From the NCBI RefSeq assembly GCF_016865425.1, contig NZ_AP023355.1, positions 2,478,198 to 2,542,197 on the forward strand: a stretch of 64,000 nucleotides of DNA, in the 5' to 3' direction. Of this stretch, positions 1-9,448 are shown one piece after another. The notes under the pieces are model-generated. The model was not told the DNA's origin, searched no databases, and was given only the letters and a program-made list of their open reading frames with translations. Each line of letters opens with the position of its first letter. Position 1 is the stretch's first letter. The translations under genes and the position numbers were made by a program. Source of the stretch: Actinocatenispora thailandica. GTDB lineage: Bacteria; Actinomycetota; Actinomycetes; Mycobacteriales; Micromonosporaceae.

Positions 1-26
1 AGGCGGATCGAGGGTGGGGAGGTCGG

Positions 27-653
27 GTGCGAAACGGCGCGCGCCGCGCGGCGCTGCTCGACGCCGCGATCGAGGTCGTGGCGCGGCACGGCGGGCACGG
101 GTTGACGCTGCGGGCGGTCGACGCCGCCGCGGCGGTGCCGCCCGGTACCACGTCCAACTACTTCCGGTCCCGGGCGGACCTGCTGCGGCAGGCGACCGAC
201 CGGATCGGCAGCCGGCTCCGGCCGGACGTGGAGACGCTGCTCGCGGCGCAGGCGGCGGCGTTCGACCCGGGCGTGCTCGCGAGTCAGCTGCGGCGCCTGG
301 TCGCGCAGAGCCAGTCCGACCCCGGTACCCGGATGGCGGCGCTGGAGCTGGCGCTCGCGGCGACCCGGGATCCGGCGCTGCGCGGTGAGCTCGGGGACGG
401 CACCGACCCGGACACCGACCGGGCCGCCGACGGCGATCGGGCCGCGCACGAGGATCGGGAGCCGGTACCGCCGGAACCAGCCGGTGCCGCGGTGTTCGCC
501 GCCACGCTCGGGCTGCTGATCGACGAGCTGGCGGTGCCCGAGGTAATGCCGTGTGTCGATGCGGTGATCGCCGGTGTCGCGGACGGGATCGGCGGAACCG
601 GCGGGGACGGTGCCGGGCTGCCCGATGTCTGCTCCGCCGGCGGGAACCGCTAG
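27..653 (+). CDS. TetR/AcrR-family transcriptional regulator
   Basis: A 208-residue protein with an N-terminal TetR-type helix-turn-helix (about residues 8-50, including the recognition stretch GTTSNYFRSRADLL). Such regulators repress nearby genes until a small ligand binds the C-terminal domain; the ligand here is unknown. The GTG start is preceded by GGGGAGG. The C-terminal domain is interrupted around residues 120-150 by an Asp/Arg/Glu-rich stretch that looks poorly folded, so it is either a divergent linker or a locally disturbed reading frame. The gene lies at the window edge and its target is not visible. It ends 14 nt before a tRNA gene. Confidence 0.8.
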   Translation: MRNGARRAALLDAAIEVVARHGGHGLTLRAVDAAAAVPPGTTSNYFRSRADLLRQATDRIGSRLRPDVETLLAAQAAAFDPGVLASQLRRLVAQSQSDPGTRMAALELALAATRDPALRGELGDGTDPDTDRAADGDRAAHEDREPVPPEPAGAAVFAATLGLLIDELAVPEVMPCVDAVIAGVADGIGGTGGDGAGLPDVCSAGGNR

Positions 654-667
654 AGTGAACCGGGTAC

Positions 668-740
668 GGCCCCGTCGTCTAGCGGCCTAGGACACTGCCC
701 TCTCAAGGCAGCGGCGCCGGTTCGAATCCGGTCGGGGCTA
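668..740 (+). tRNA. tRNA-Glu (anticodon CUC)
   Basis: A 73-nt cloverleaf. The acceptor stem pairs 668-674 with 733-739, with a first G-U pair as in other actinobacterial tRNA-Glu. The anticodon stem is CTGCC/GGCAG with loop CTCTCAA, giving anticodon CTC at 702-704. The T-arm contains GGTTCGAATCC. The CCA end is not encoded. No duplicated tRNA 3' end was seen in the window, so there is no evidence that it serves as an integration site. Confidence 0.95.
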
Positions 741-755
741 CACGACCTGGGTGAC

Positions 756-793
756 CCCTGTCCGCCGAGAGCGCGGACGGGGTCGTTTCGTGT
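756..793 (+). terminator. Rho-independent-type terminator after tRNA-Glu
   Basis: A 10-bp stem (756-765 with 773-782, one G-T pair) and 7-nt loop, followed by a short T-containing tract. It sits 16 nt beyond the tRNA 3' end. Confidence 0.6.
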
Positions 794-997
794 GTCTTCC
801 GGGGGCGCGGCCCCCGGGCCCCGCGCCGGAGGGGCTTCGCCCCCGGCACCCCCCAGCCGTGGGTGGTCACGGGGGGTGGGAGCGCGCGACAACCGCGGAT
901 GTCCACGGGGCGGGCCCCAGGCCCGTGGGCCCCAGGCCCCGGCGCCTCGCGTTGCGGTGATCTCTTGGCCGGGGCGGAGGTGGGGCCGGGGCGGGGG

Positions 998-1860
998 TCA
1001 GGGTTTGGGGAGGGGCAGGCGGAGTCGAGGTTGATGGTGGAGCCCTGGATGCAGGTCGCCAGCAGGTAGGTCTCCTCGGCGTAACCGATGCCCTGGTGGA
1101 CGGTGACCGTGCCGTCGGCGTCGACCTCGCACGGGTTGTTCAGGGTGCAGCGTGCCCCATCCTCGTTGGTGGTGTTGTTGATCGCGACCACCTGACCGGT
1201 CGCGGTGTCGACCACCGGGGAGCCGGACGTACCGCCGATCACGTGGCACGGCTCGGTGTAGCGCACCGAGTCCTTCCACACCCAGTCCGCCTCGTGCAGC
1301 TCCGGCACGAAGCCGTCGATCGCGCACGAGTACGTCTGCTGCCAGTAGCCGGAGACCACGGCGATGTCGGTACCGGCCGTCGGGTGCGCGGTGGAGAGCG
1401 CGAGCGCGGCGATCCCGTACTGCTGCCGGATCTCGCCGTAGGTCTGGTCGACCTGGTAGAGCGTGACGTCGGTGTCGGTCATCGTCGAGTACTCGACCGT
1501 GCTGGCGGTCAGCGTGCCGACCGAGTCCTGGCCGTCCGCGGACAGCAGCGAGAACCTGCGGTTCGACGGCTGGTCGACGATCACCTCGCCGGGGCCGGGC
1601 ATCCCGGTCTCCAGGCAGTGGCCGTTGGTGAGCACCAGCGCCTTGTCGTCGTCGGTCGCGCTCGGCACCCGGACCAGCGATCCCGAGCAGTTGCTCAGCG
1701 CCACGGTGCCGGCGAACGAGACGTCGGCGGTCGGGGCCGGCCGGTGCCGGGCGGTCGTGGGTGCGGCCAGTGCGGTCGGTGCGGCGGCGGCCAGCAGTCC
1801 GGCCGTCAGGGTGGCACCGGCGGCCAGGCCGAGCAGGCGCCGGGTCAGCTGTCGCGGCAT
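998..1860 (-). CDS. Secreted trypsin-like serine protease (S1 family), C-terminal frameshift
   Basis: Begins with a Sec signal peptide (MPRQLTRRLLGLAAGATL..., cleavage near TALAA). The S1 catalytic triad is visible: His in LTNGHCL, Asp in TDTDVTLY and Ser in GGTSGSPVVD. The enzyme should be exported and cleave peptides outside the cell; its substrate is unknown. As read, the frame runs on with Pro/Arg-rich residues to a stop at 703, across the antisense of the tRNA. Adding one C in the run near 1011-1015 instead gives a short ending, LPKP-stop, at 998, which resembles the ends of related actinomycete proteases as I recall them. I therefore give 998 as the likely true 3' end. Length is about 287 residues. 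Confidence 0.75.
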
Positions 1861-2105
1861 TGCGTCCTCCCCAGACGATCGTCCGACGCGCCGGAATAGC
1901 CGGGTACGTCGGATTGACGAAGATCACTAGGTTAAAGGACGGTTCAATCGGGCACAACCGGTCAGTTCCCCGCATACCGGCGGGAGCCTGCCAGTCGACA
2001 CGATGCCGCCGGCCGACCCGCGCTTCGGGGCTGCCGGGCCGCACGCGGCACCGATCCTCGCGGCGGGCGCCCGCCCGGATGACGGGCCGGCGGCGGACGC
2101 GGCCA

Positions 2106-2149
2106 GCGCCGTTCCGGCCGACACTCGGCGGTGTCGGCCGGAACGGCGC
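2106..2149 (-). terminator. Long perfect hairpin, terminator of the IclR gene
   Basis: Two 19-bp arms (2106-2124 and 2131-2149) are perfectly complementary with a 6-nt loop. The hairpin lies 9 nt beyond the stop of the minus-strand ndgR gene. No T-run follows, as is common in high-GC actinomycetes. The remaining stretch to the protease start (1861-2105) holds no gene I can support and presumably carries the protease promoter. Confidence 0.75.
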
Positions 2150-2158
2150 CGGACGGGG

Positions 2159-2857
2159 TTACAGGCCGGAGAGGCGCTGGCCGCCGCGGACGACCGCCAT
2201 CGCGTGCCGGTCACCGGGGCGGCGGCCGATGCGTTCTATCGGGCCGGAGACGCAGACGGCGGCGATGACCCGGCCGGTGCGGTCCCGGACCGGAGCCGAG
2301 ACGCTCGCCACGCCGGCCTCCCGCTCGGCCACGCTCTGCGACCAGCCGCGCCGGCGCACCTCGGCCAGCGTGCGCGCGGTGAACTTGCACCGCGGCAGCA
2401 GCGGCAGGATCGCCTCCGGCGGCTCCCAGGCGAGCAGGATCTGCGCACCGGAGCCGGCGGTCATCGGCAGCACCGCGCCGACCGGGACGGTGTCCCGCAG
2501 CCCGCTGGCCCGCTCGGCCGCGGCGACGCAGAGCCGCTCGTCGGCCCGCCGCAGGTACAGCTGGGCGGACTCGCCGGTCTGGTCGCGCAGCGCGGTGAGG
2601 ACCGGCTCGGCCGCGGTGAGCAGCACGTCCGGCGCGGAGTTGGCGAGTTCGCCGAGCCGCGGGCCGGGCCGCCACCGGCCGTGCTGGTCGCGAACCAGCA
2701 TCCGGTGCGTCTCGAGTGCCTGGGCGAGCCGGTGCGCCGTGGCGCGTGGCAGTTTCGTCCGGTCGACGAGCTCGGCGAGGCTCGCGCCGTCGACGCATGC
2801 CTCCAGGATCACGATGGCCTTGTCGAGCACCCCGACACCACTGATACTCTGTCCCAC
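2159..2857 (-). CDS. ndgR: IclR-family regulator NdgR (amino-acid metabolism), divergent from leuCD
   Basis: About 232 residues: an IclR winged helix-turn-helix (residues 10-60, with [13 protein letters not shown]) followed by an effector-binding domain carrying [18 protein letters not shown]. Sequence and position match Streptomyces NdgR/AreB, known to bind the leuC promoter and regulate leucine and other amino-acid genes. The frame opens upstream at 2950, inside the leuC start region. I chose the GTG at 2855-2857 (VGQSISGVG) because family members start there; an ATG at 2867 follows GGGAGG too closely. Regulation of leuCD from the shared 54-bp gap is inferred from the family. Confidence 0.88.
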   Translation of the reverse strand: MGQSISGVGVLDKAIVILEACVDGASLAELVDRTKLPRATAHRLAQALETHRMLVRDQHGRWRPGPRLGELANSAPDVLLTAAEPVLTALRDQTGESAQLYLRRADERLCVAAAERASGLRDTVPVGAVLPMTAGSGAQILLAWEPPEAILPLLPRCKFTARTLAEVRRRGWSQSVAEREAGVASVSAPVRDRTGRVIAAVCVSGPIERIGRRPGDRHAMAVVRGGQRLSGL

Positions 2858-2911
2858 GAGCCGAAACATACCTCCCATCATTCGGGAAGTCCATATCGTG
2901 GGAGAAGTGAG
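2858..2911. promoter_or_regulatory. Divergent ndgR/leuC control region
   Basis: Only 54 bp separate the chosen starts of ndgR and leuC, so both promoters and the NdgR operator must overlap here or inside the 5' ends. The stretch is AT-richer than its surroundings (TTCGGGAAGTCCATATCG) and carries the leuC ribosome binding site GGGAGAAG. No clean long palindrome is visible. Confidence 0.5.
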
Positions 2912-4306
2912 ATGGGGCGCACACTCGCCGAGAAGATCTGGGACGCGCATGTCGTACGGTCCGCCGCGGGCGAACCCGACCTGCTATACATCGACCTGCA
3001 CCTCGTTCACGAGGTGACCAGCCCGCAGGCCTTCGACGGCCTGCGAGCGGCCGGGCGCAAGGTCCGCCGGCCGGACCTGACGCTCGCCACCGAGGACCAC
3101 AACACACCCACCGACAGCCTCGTCACGATCGCCGACCCGGTGTCGCGGACCCAGCTGGAGACGTTGCGCCGCAACGCCGCCGAGTTCGGTGTCCCGCTGC
3201 ACTCGCTCGGCGCCGCCGAACAGGGCATCGTGCACGTGATCGGGCCGCAGCTGGGCGCCACCCAGCCGGGGATGACCATCGTGTGCGGCGACTCGCACAC
3301 CTCCACCCACGGCGCGTTCGGGTCGATCGCGTTCGGCATCGGTACCTCCGAGGTCGAGCACGTGCTCGCCACCCAGACGCTGCCGCAGACCAAACCGAAG
3401 ACGATGGCGGTCAACGTCACCGGGGCGCTGCGGCCCGGGGTCACCGCGAAGGACCTGATCCTCGCGCTGATCACGCAGGTCGGCACCGGCGGCGGGCAGG
3501 GCCACATCGTCGAGTACCGCGGCGAGGCCATCCCGAACCTGTCCATGGAAGGCCGGATGACCATCTGCAACATGTCGATCGAGTGGGGTGCGCGCGCCGG
3601 CATGGTCGCCCCGGACGAGACGACCTTCGGCTACCTGAAGGGGCGGCCGAACGCGCCGGCCGGCGCGGACTGGGACGCCGCGGTGGAGTACTGGCGGGGC
3701 CTGGTCACCGACGACGACGCGACGTTCGACACCGAGGTGACGATCGACGCGAGCGCGGTCGAACCGTTCGTCACCTGGGGTACCAACCCGGGTCAGGGCG
3801 CGCCGCTGTCCGGCACGGTGCCGGCGCCGGAGTCGTTCGCCGACGAGGCCGCCCGTACCGCCGCCGAGCGGGCCCTGTCCTACATGGACCTGACCGCCGG
3901 CACGAAGCTGCGCGACATCGACGTGGACGTGGTGTTCCTCGGTTCCTGCACCAACGGCCGGCTGGAGGACCTGCGGGCCGCGGCCGAGGTGATCTCCGGT
4001 CGCCAGGTCGCCGACGGCGTCCGGATGCTCGTCGTACCGGGGTCGGCCCGGGTACGCGAGGCCGCCGAGGCGGAGGGACTGCACGAGGTGTTCACCGCCG
4101 CGGGCGCCGAGTGGCGGTTCGCCGGCTGCTCGATGTGCCTGGGCATGAACCCGGACGTGTTGACGCCCGGCCAGCGGTCGGCGTCCACGTCCAACCGCAA
4201 CTTCGAGGGCCGGCAGGGCCGCGGCGGGCGTACCCACCTGGTCTCGCCGGCGGTCGCCGCGGCCACCGCGGTGGCCGGGCATCTCGCCGCACCGGCCGAT
4301 CTCTAG
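2912..4306 (+). CDS. leuC: 3-isopropylmalate dehydratase large subunit
   Basis: Converts 2-isopropylmalate to 3-isopropylmalate in leucine synthesis, as the iron-sulfur subunit of LeuCD. The 464-residue length is normal. Aconitase-family landmarks are present: [17 protein letters not shown], the cluster cysteine in [14 protein letters not shown] and the pair in [10 protein letters not shown]. The ATG at 2912 follows GGGAGAAG and gives the expected start [13 protein letters not shown]. The frame is open upstream to 2003, but that part is antisense to ndgR. leuD follows after 14 nt, so the two form an operon. Confidence 0.97.
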   Translation: MGRTLAEKIWDAHVVRSAAGEPDLLYIDLHLVHEVTSPQAFDGLRAAGRKVRRPDLTLATEDHNTPTDSLVTIADPVSRTQLETLRRNAAEFGVPLHSLGAAEQGIVHVIGPQLGATQPGMTIVCGDSHTSTHGAFGSIAFGIGTSEVEHVLATQTLPQTKPKTMAVNVTGALRPGVTAKDLILALITQVGTGGGQGHIVEYRGEAIPNLSMEGRMTICNMSIEWGARAGMVAPDETTFGYLKGRPNAPAGADWDAAVEYWRGLVTDDDATFDTEVTIDASAVEPFVTWGTNPGQGAPLSGTVPAPESFADEAARTAAERALSYMDLTAGTKLRDIDVDVVFLGSCTNGRLEDLRAAAEVISGRQVADGVRMLVVPGSARVREAAEAEGLHEVFTAAGAEWRFAGCSMCLGMNPDVLTPGQRSASTSNRNFEGRQGRGGRTHLVSPAVAAATAVAGHLAAPADL

Positions 4307-4320
4307 GGAGGTAGTCCATC

Positions 4321-4914
4321 ATGCAGAAGTTCACCGTGCACACCGGCACCGGCGTGCCGCTGCGACGGTCCAATGTGGACACCGACCAGATCATCCCGGC
4401 GGTGTACCTCAAGCGCGTCACCCGGACCGGCTTCGCCGACGGGCTGTTCTCGGCCTGGCGCTCGGACCCCGAGTTCGTGCTCAACAACCCGGCGTTCGCC
4501 GGCGGGACGGTGCTCGTCGCCGGTACCGACTTCGGTACCGGCTCGTCCCGCGAGCACGCTGTCTGGGCGTTGCAGGACCACGGCTTCGCGGCGGTGATCG
4601 CCCCCCGGTTCGGCGACATCTTCCGCGGCAACTCGCTCAAGGGCGGGCTGCTGCCGGTGCAGCTGCCGATCGACGCGGTCGAGGAGCTGTGGAAGCTGAT
4701 CGAGCACGACCCGAGCACGCAGATCACCGTCGACCTGGTCGAGCGCGAGGTCCGGGCCGACGGCCGGTCCTGGTCGTTCGAGCTGGACGACTTCACCCGC
4801 TGGCGGTTGCTGGAAGGGCTGGACGACATCGGCCTGACGCTGCGGCACGAGGCCGACATCGCCGCGTACGAGAGTTCGCGACCGTCGTTCAAACCGACGG
4901 TCGCCACCGCCTGA
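4321..4914 (+). CDS. leuD: 3-isopropylmalate dehydratase small subunit
   Basis: The swivel-domain partner of LeuC, 197 residues, the usual length. Conserved segments are [15 protein letters not shown] near the N-terminus and [13 protein letters not shown] around residue 80. The start follows AGGGAGG. It is co-transcribed with leuC and followed by a convergent gene, with a hairpin in between. The hupB gene often found next to leuD in actinobacteria is absent here. Confidence 0.97.
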   Translation: MQKFTVHTGTGVPLRRSNVDTDQIIPAVYLKRVTRTGFADGLFSAWRSDPEFVLNNPAFAGGTVLVAGTDFGTGSSREHAVWALQDHGFAAVIAPRFGDIFRGNSLKGGLLPVQLPIDAVEELWKLIEHDPSTQITVDLVEREVRADGRSWSFELDDFTRWRLLEGLDDIGLTLRHEADIAAYESSRPSFKPTVATA

Positions 4915-4930
4915 CCGGTGCGACGACCGG

Positions 4931-4968
4931 CCTCCTCTGCTCGTGGGTCGTGCTACGGGCAGGGGAGG
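4931..4968. terminator. Bidirectional terminator between leuD and the mutT1-like gene
   Basis: Arms CCTCCTCTGC (4931-4940) and GCAGGGGAGG (4959-4968) pair over 10 bp with one G-T wobble and an 18-nt loop. The element sits between two convergent stops and ends right at the mutT1-like stop. Confidence 0.55.
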
Positions 4969-5862
4969 TCACGGGCGCAGCAGGTCGACGGCGGCCAGCC
5001 GGTCGGCGGCGAAGGACAGCACCCACACCGCGCCCTTCGGGGTGCTCGGATCCGCCAGGGTGACACCGTCCTGATGGACCAGTACGTCCAGGGTGGCGGG
5101 GATGATGCCGCCCTGGCTGGCGACCACGCTGGCGCCACCCAGGTCGGCCAGCCGCCGCACCCGCTGCACCGCGCCCAGCGGATCGTGCCGCACCTCGTCG
5201 AACACCGGCGCGGTGCTGGGCTCGCGCCGCAACCGGCGTGCGCTCGGCTCGATCGTCTGGACGCACCGCAGCGGCGTCGCGGTGAGCAGCCGAACCGGGG
5301 CGAACAGCGGCAGCAGCGTGGCCAGCCGGTTCGCGGTCGCGACACCGGAGTCGTCCAGCGGCCGCAGCTCGTCCGCGCCGTCCCACTCGTCCGCCCGACC
5401 GGCGCTGGCATGCCGTACCAGCAGGACCGTCGCGGTGATCCGGGGCAGCGCGGCGAACGCCGCCAGCACCGGCAGGTAGTCGTCGTCGGTCAGGACGGCC
5501 GGCGCCCGGTCCAGCCGTACCCACCGCAGCTGGTCCACCTCGTCGTTGGGGGTGAAGCCGGCGCCGTCGCCCGCCGCCATCGACCAGAAGTCGACCACCT
5601 TGTCGGCCGCGCCGCCGGGCCCGGCCACCCGGTAGCGCACCGACGGCAGCCGGACGCCGGGCACCGGCCGTAACGCCGACTCCTCGGCCACCTCCCGGCA
5701 GGCGGCGACCAGTGGATGCTCGCCCCGGTCCAGCTTGCCCTTCGGCAGCGACCAGTCGTCGTAGCGGGGCCGGTGCACCAGGGCCACCTCGACCCCGGCC
5801 GGCCCCTCGCGCCAGACCAGGCCGCCGGCAGCCCGGATCAGCCGTGTGGACATCGCCGTCAC
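4969..5862 (-). CDS. mutT1: MutT1-like protein: Nudix hydrolase fused to a histidine phosphatase
   Basis: 297 residues with two domains. The N-terminal Nudix box fits Gx5Ex7REVxEE (from GKLDRGE to CREVAEES, about residues 43-63). The C-terminal half has the histidine-phosphatase motif LLVRHASAG near residue 150. This fusion matches mycobacterial MutT1, which degrades 8-oxo-dGTP and diadenosine polyphosphates. It starts 4 nt after the ppk stop, so the two are probably one transcript. Pairing with ppk is common in Micromonosporaceae and links nucleotide-pool cleaning with polyphosphate metabolism. The substrate is inferred from the family. Confidence 0.88.
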   Translation of the reverse strand: MTAMSTRLIRAAGGLVWREGPAGVEVALVHRPRYDDWSLPKGKLDRGEHPLVAACREVAEESALRPVPGVRLPSVRYRVAGPGGAADKVVDFWSMAAGDGAGFTPNDEVDQLRWVRLDRAPAVLTDDDYLPVLAAFAALPRITATVLLVRHASAGRADEWDGADELRPLDDSGVATANRLATLLPLFAPVRLLTATPLRCVQTIEPSARRLRREPSTAPVFDEVRHDPLGAVQRVRRLADLGGASVVASQGGIIPATLDVLVHQDGVTLADPSTPKGAVWVLSFAADRLAAVDLLRP

Positions 5863-5866
5863 CCTG

Positions 5867-8206
5867 TCAGGTCTCGTCGACGGTTTCGCGCAGCAGCACC
5901 GCCTGCATGTCGTTCAGGCCACCGTTGCGCCGGGTCCACGACCCGTCCGGGTTGAGTTCGAACCCGCCGGTGCTGTCGGCCATCGCGAGATCCAGCACCC
6001 CGGCCAGCTCGGCCTGCGCGGCGGCGTCGGTCACCTGCACCAGCGCCTCCACCCGCCGATCCAGGTTGCGGTGCATCAGATCGGCCGAACCGATCCAGAA
6101 CTCGTCGAAGCCGTCGGCGGTGAAGCGGAAGATGCGCGAATGCTCCAGGAACCGGCCGAGCGTCGAGCGGACCCGGATGTTCTCCGACAGGTCCGGCACC
6201 CCCGGCCGCAGTGCGCAGATGCCGCGCACCATCAGGTCGATGCGTACCCCGGCGCGGCTGGCCCGGTACAGCGCGTCGATCACCCGCTCGTCCACGATCG
6301 AGTTGACCTTGCACTGGATGCGGGCCGGCTTGCCCGCCCGGACCCGGTCGGCCTGCCGCTCGATCCGGTCGATGATGCCGGCCCGCACCCCCTGCGGCGC
6401 CACCAGCAGCCGCCGGTAGCTCGTCTGCCGGGAGTACCCGGTCAGCACGTTGAACAGGTCGGTGGCGTCCGCGCCGACCTCCGGGTCGGCGGTGAACAGG
6501 CCGAAGTCCTCGTAGGTGCGGGCGGTCTTCGGGTTGTAGTTGCCGGTGCCGATGTGGCAGTAGCGCCGGATGCCACCCGCCTCGGCGCGCACCACCAGCG
6601 CCATCTTCGCGTGCGTCTTCAGCCCGACCAGCCCGTACATCACGTGGCAGCCGGCCTGCTCCAGCTTGCGCGCCCAGGAGATGTTGGCCTCCTCGTCGAA
6701 CCGGGCCTTGATCTCCACCACCGCGACCACCTGCTTGCCCGCCTCGGCGGCGGTCACCAGCGCGTCGACGATCGGCGAGTCGCCGGAGGTGCGGTACAGC
6801 GTCTGCTTGATCGCGAGCACGCCCGGATCCTCGGCGGCCTGCTCGATGAACCGCTGCACGGTGGTGGAGAACGAGTGGTACGGATGGTGCACCAGCACGT
6901 CGCCGCCGCGCAGCGTGGCGAACACGCTCTTCGGTGTCTCGCCCTCGCTGAACGCCGCCGGCGTCGCCGGGACGAACGGCTGATCGGTCAGGTCGTCCCG
7001 GTCGGCCGCGTCGTAGATCTGCCACAGCGCGGTCAGATCCAGCAGCCCGGGCACCCGCAGCACGTCCTGCGAGGTCATGTCGAGCTCCCGGACCAGCAGG
7101 TCGAGCACGTGGTCGGAGATCGTGGACGCCACCTCCAGCCGCACCGGCGGGCCGAACCGGCGCTGTGCCAGCTCGCGCTCCATCGCCTGCAGCAGGTCCT
7201 CGTCCCGGTCCTCCTCGACCTCCAGGTCGGCGTTGCGGGTGACCCGGAAGACGTGGTGGTCGACCACGTCCATGCCCGGGAACAGCTGGTCGAGGTGGGC
7301 CGCGATCAGGTCCTCCACCGGCAGGAACGCCGAGCGGCCGGCGTTGGGCCGTTGCACCGTGACGAACCGCGGCACGTTGTTCGGCACCTTCACCCGGGCG
7401 AACCGCTCGCCGCTGCCGTCCGCCGCCCGTACCAGCACCGCGAGGTTCAGCGACAACCCCGAGATGTACGGGAACGGGTGCGCCGGGTCCACCGCGAGCG
7501 GCGTGAGCACCGGGAACACCTGGTCACGGAAGTACCCGCGGAGCCGCTCCTGGTCGTCGGCGGTCAGCTCGGACCAGCGCAGGATCCGCACCCCGGCCCG
7601 CGCCAGCGCCGGCCGGACGTCGTCGGCGAAGCACCGGGAGTGCCGGCCGACCAGCTCCGCGGCGCGCTGGCTGATCCGTTCCAGCTGCTCCCGCGGCGGC
7701 ATCCGGTCCGGCGTGCGCAGGGTCAGGCCGGTGGACAACCGGCGCTGCAGCCCGGCGACGCGCACCATGTAGAACTCGTCCAGGTTGCTTGCGAAGATCG
7801 CCAGGAACTTCGCCCGTTCCAGCAGCGGCTGGTCCCGGTCCTCGGCCAGGGTGAGCACCCGGGCGTTGAAGTCCAGCCAGGACAGCTCGCGATTGAGGAA
7901 CCGGCCGTCCGGCAGCTCCGCTCGGTCGCTCGGCTCCGTGCTGCGCACGGCGGTGCTGCCGGCGGCGCGTTCGGCCCCGCCGTCGCGGGCCGGCGGCTCG
8001 GCGCCGGCCCGCGACGGGCCGGCGCTGCCGTCGGGCGCGCCGCGCAGAGGTGCCGTGGCCGGCTCCGGCCCTGGCTGCCGTGGCGCCGCGGCGGGCCGCG
8101 TGCTGGCGCCGCGCCGCGTCGACCGGTCGCCCGTACGGGTGCTCTCCTCGCTGGCGTGCGTCATGGCTTCATCATGGCCCGATCCGGCTGAACGAGCGAG
8201 AAACAC
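5867..8206 (-). CDS. ppk: Polyphosphate kinase 1
   Basis: Makes polyphosphate from ATP, reversibly, probably at the inner membrane face. The PPK1 body starts at [16 protein letters not shown]; the catalytic half shows [26 protein letters not shown], the phospho-His motif LKTHAKM and [21 protein letters not shown]. The length of 779 residues exceeds the common 690-740 because of a low-complexity Arg/Pro/Ala N-terminal extension of about 90 residues. An alternative ATG at 8164 (MTHASEEST) would give 765 residues; neither start has a strong ribosome binding site. Upstream of the mutT1-like gene on the same strand. Confidence 0.95.
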   Translation of the reverse strand: MFLARSAGSGHDEAMTHASEESTRTGDRSTRRGASTRPAAAPRQPGPEPATAPLRGAPDGSAGPSRAGAEPPARDGGAERAAGSTAVRSTEPSDRAELPDGRFLNRELSWLDFNARVLTLAEDRDQPLLERAKFLAIFASNLDEFYMVRVAGLQRRLSTGLTLRTPDRMPPREQLERISQRAAELVGRHSRCFADDVRPALARAGVRILRWSELTADDQERLRGYFRDQVFPVLTPLAVDPAHPFPYISGLSLNLAVLVRAADGSGERFARVKVPNNVPRFVTVQRPNAGRSAFLPVEDLIAAHLDQLFPGMDVVDHHVFRVTRNADLEVEEDRDEDLLQAMERELAQRRFGPPVRLEVASTISDHVLDLLVRELDMTSQDVLRVPGLLDLTALWQIYDAADRDDLTDQPFVPATPAAFSEGETPKSVFATLRGGDVLVHHPYHSFSTTVQRFIEQAAEDPGVLAIKQTLYRTSGDSPIVDALVTAAEAGKQVVAVVEIKARFDEEANISWARKLEQAGCHVMYGLVGLKTHAKMALVVRAEAGGIRRYCHIGTGNYNPKTARTYEDFGLFTADPEVGADATDLFNVLTGYSRQTSYRRLLVAPQGVRAGIIDRIERQADRVRAGKPARIQCKVNSIVDERVIDALYRASRAGVRIDLMVRGICALRPGVPDLSENIRVRSTLGRFLEHSRIFRFTADGFDEFWIGSADLMHRNLDRRVEALVQVTDAAAQAELAGVLDLAMADSTGGFELNPDGSWTRRNGGLNDMQAVLLRETVDET

Positions 8207-8244
8207 CGGTCAACGGCACCGTGACGAGCCGAGCCGGTGAGCGG

Positions 8245-8442
8245 TCAGGGCATCGTCACCAGGGTGACCCGCTCGACCCGGCCCTGCTCGCCGGTGTCCA
8301 GCCGGACCCGCTGGCCGGGCCGCAGGTGGCGGAGCCCGCCGGCGGCGAACGCCGCCGCGTCGAACGCCACCCGGCTGCCGTCGTCCAGCACCGCCGTACC
8401 GGCACCGGTGTCCTGCTCGAAGCTCGCCACCGTTCCCTGCAT
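8245..8442 (-). CDS. Small cold-shock-like beta-barrel protein
   Basis: A 65-residue protein beginning MQGTVASFEQDTGAGTAVLDDG and containing DAAAFAAGGLRHLRPGQRV. The pattern of short beta strands and a GTV...G.A opening resembles cold-shock/OB-fold proteins, although the RNP motifs of true CspA are not clear. Similar small proteins occur next to ppk in other actinobacteria as I recall. The frame is open upstream to 8595, but that part is Arg/Thr-rich low complexity, so I start at the internal ATG. Its function is not established. Confidence 0.65.
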   Translation of the reverse strand: MQGTVASFEQDTGAGTAVLDDGSRVAFDAAAFAAGGLRHLRPGQRVRLDTGEQGRVERVTLVTMP

Positions 8443-8469
8443 GTCCCGACCGTACCGGTACGTCGGTGT

Positions 8470-8600
8470 GCGTCCCGCCCGCGCGGGTCGCCGGCTGCGC
8501 TTCTGCGCCGTCTGCGCCGTTCGTGCGGTCCGTGCCGCTTGCGCCGCCCGTGCGGTCCGTACCGTCCGTGGCCGTCCGTGGCCGTCCGTGGCCACCGGGC
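8470..8600. repeat. Degenerate short tandem repeats between the cold-shock-like gene and plsC-like gene
   Basis: The stretch is built from recurring GTGCGGTCCGT and TGCGCCG units and ends in three direct copies of a 10-mer (CGTCCGTGGC). It lies upstream of two divergent genes and codes for nothing recognisable. It may be slipped-strand DNA that also carries their promoters. Confidence 0.5.
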
Positions 8601-8704
8601 CCCGGGCACGGCGGCGGTGTACGGGTCGGGCGGCCCGCGTCGGGGCTCCGCGGTCGGGCGGGCATCATCGTGGGCACGGGTACGGTGACTGGGTGGGAGG
8701 TGCG

Positions 8705-9448
8705 GTGGCGCGTCGAGGTTTCTGGGTGCGGGTCGGCATGGGGGTGATCAACTCCACGCTCACCGTTTTCAGTCGACACACCTGGCAGGGCGCCGAGCAC
8801 ATCCCGGCCACCGGCGGCGCGATCGTGGCCGCGAACCACATCTCTCAGGTCGACCCGATGGTGATGGCCCGGTTCGTGTACGCGACCGGTCGGGTGCCAC
8901 GGTTCCTGACCAAGGCGAGCGTGTTGCAGGTGCCGCTGATGGGTCCGGCGCTGCGCAGCACCGGCCAGATCCCGGTGCACCGGGGCAGCATCGACGCGGC
9001 CCGCTCGGTGGACGAGGCGGCCGCCGCGCTGCGCGACGGCCACGTCGTCGTGGTGTACCCGGAGGGCACCACCACCCGGGACCCGGACTTCTGGCCGATG
9101 CACGGCCGTACCGGCGTGGCCCGGCTGGCGCTGACCACCGGCGCGCCGGTGATCCCGGTGGCGCAGTGGGGTGCGCAGCGGCTGCAGGACCCGGTGGCGC
9201 ACACGGTGCGGCCCCGGCCGCGTACCCCGGTCAGCGTGCTGGCCGGCCCGCCGATGGACCTGTCCGGCTGGCGCGAACGGGCCGCCGGCGGCGAACCGGA
9301 CCGGACGCTGCTGACCGGCCTGTCCGACGCGATCATGTACCGCATCCGGGAACTGCTCACCGAACTTCGCGACGAGCAGCCACCCGAGCAGCTGTACGCA
9401 TGGCCGCCGAGGCGGCCGGCCACCCCCGACGGCGAAGGCGGACGATGA
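8705..9448 (+). CDS. 1-acyl-sn-glycerol-3-phosphate acyltransferase family protein
   Basis: 247 residues of the PlsC family. Acyltransferase motif I is NHISQVD (NHx4D); motif III is [13 protein letters not shown]; a further block is [10 protein letters not shown]. It should transfer an acyl group to lysophosphatidate or a related glycerolipid at the membrane. The GTG start is chosen because of GGGAGG 8 nt upstream and the family-like opening [10 protein letters not shown]. Its last codon overlaps the start of gpsA (ATGA), so acyl transfer and glycerol-3-phosphate supply are co-translated. Several PlsC paralogues are usual in actinobacteria, so no gene symbol is given. Confidence 0.88.
   Translation: MARRGFWVRVGMGVINSTLTVFSRHTWQGAEHIPATGGAIVAANHISQVDPMVMARFVYATGRVPRFLTKASVLQVPLMGPALRSTGQIPVHRGSIDAARSVDEAAAALRDGHVVVVYPEGTTTRDPDFWPMHGRTGVARLALTTGAPVIPVAQWGAQRLQDPVAHTVRPRPRTPVSVLAGPPMDLSGWRERAAGGEPDRTLLTGLSDAIMYRIRELLTELRDEQPPEQLYAWPPRRPATPDGEGGR

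Noticed and set aside
668-740. tRNA-Glu as an integration site of a mobile element
   Set aside because: No integrase and no duplicated tRNA 3' end in the window.
998-2044. Long minus-strand frame overlapping the protease
   Set aside because: Only its final codons (LPKP-stop) are relevant, as the repaired protease end. The rest is Arg-rich out-of-frame protease.
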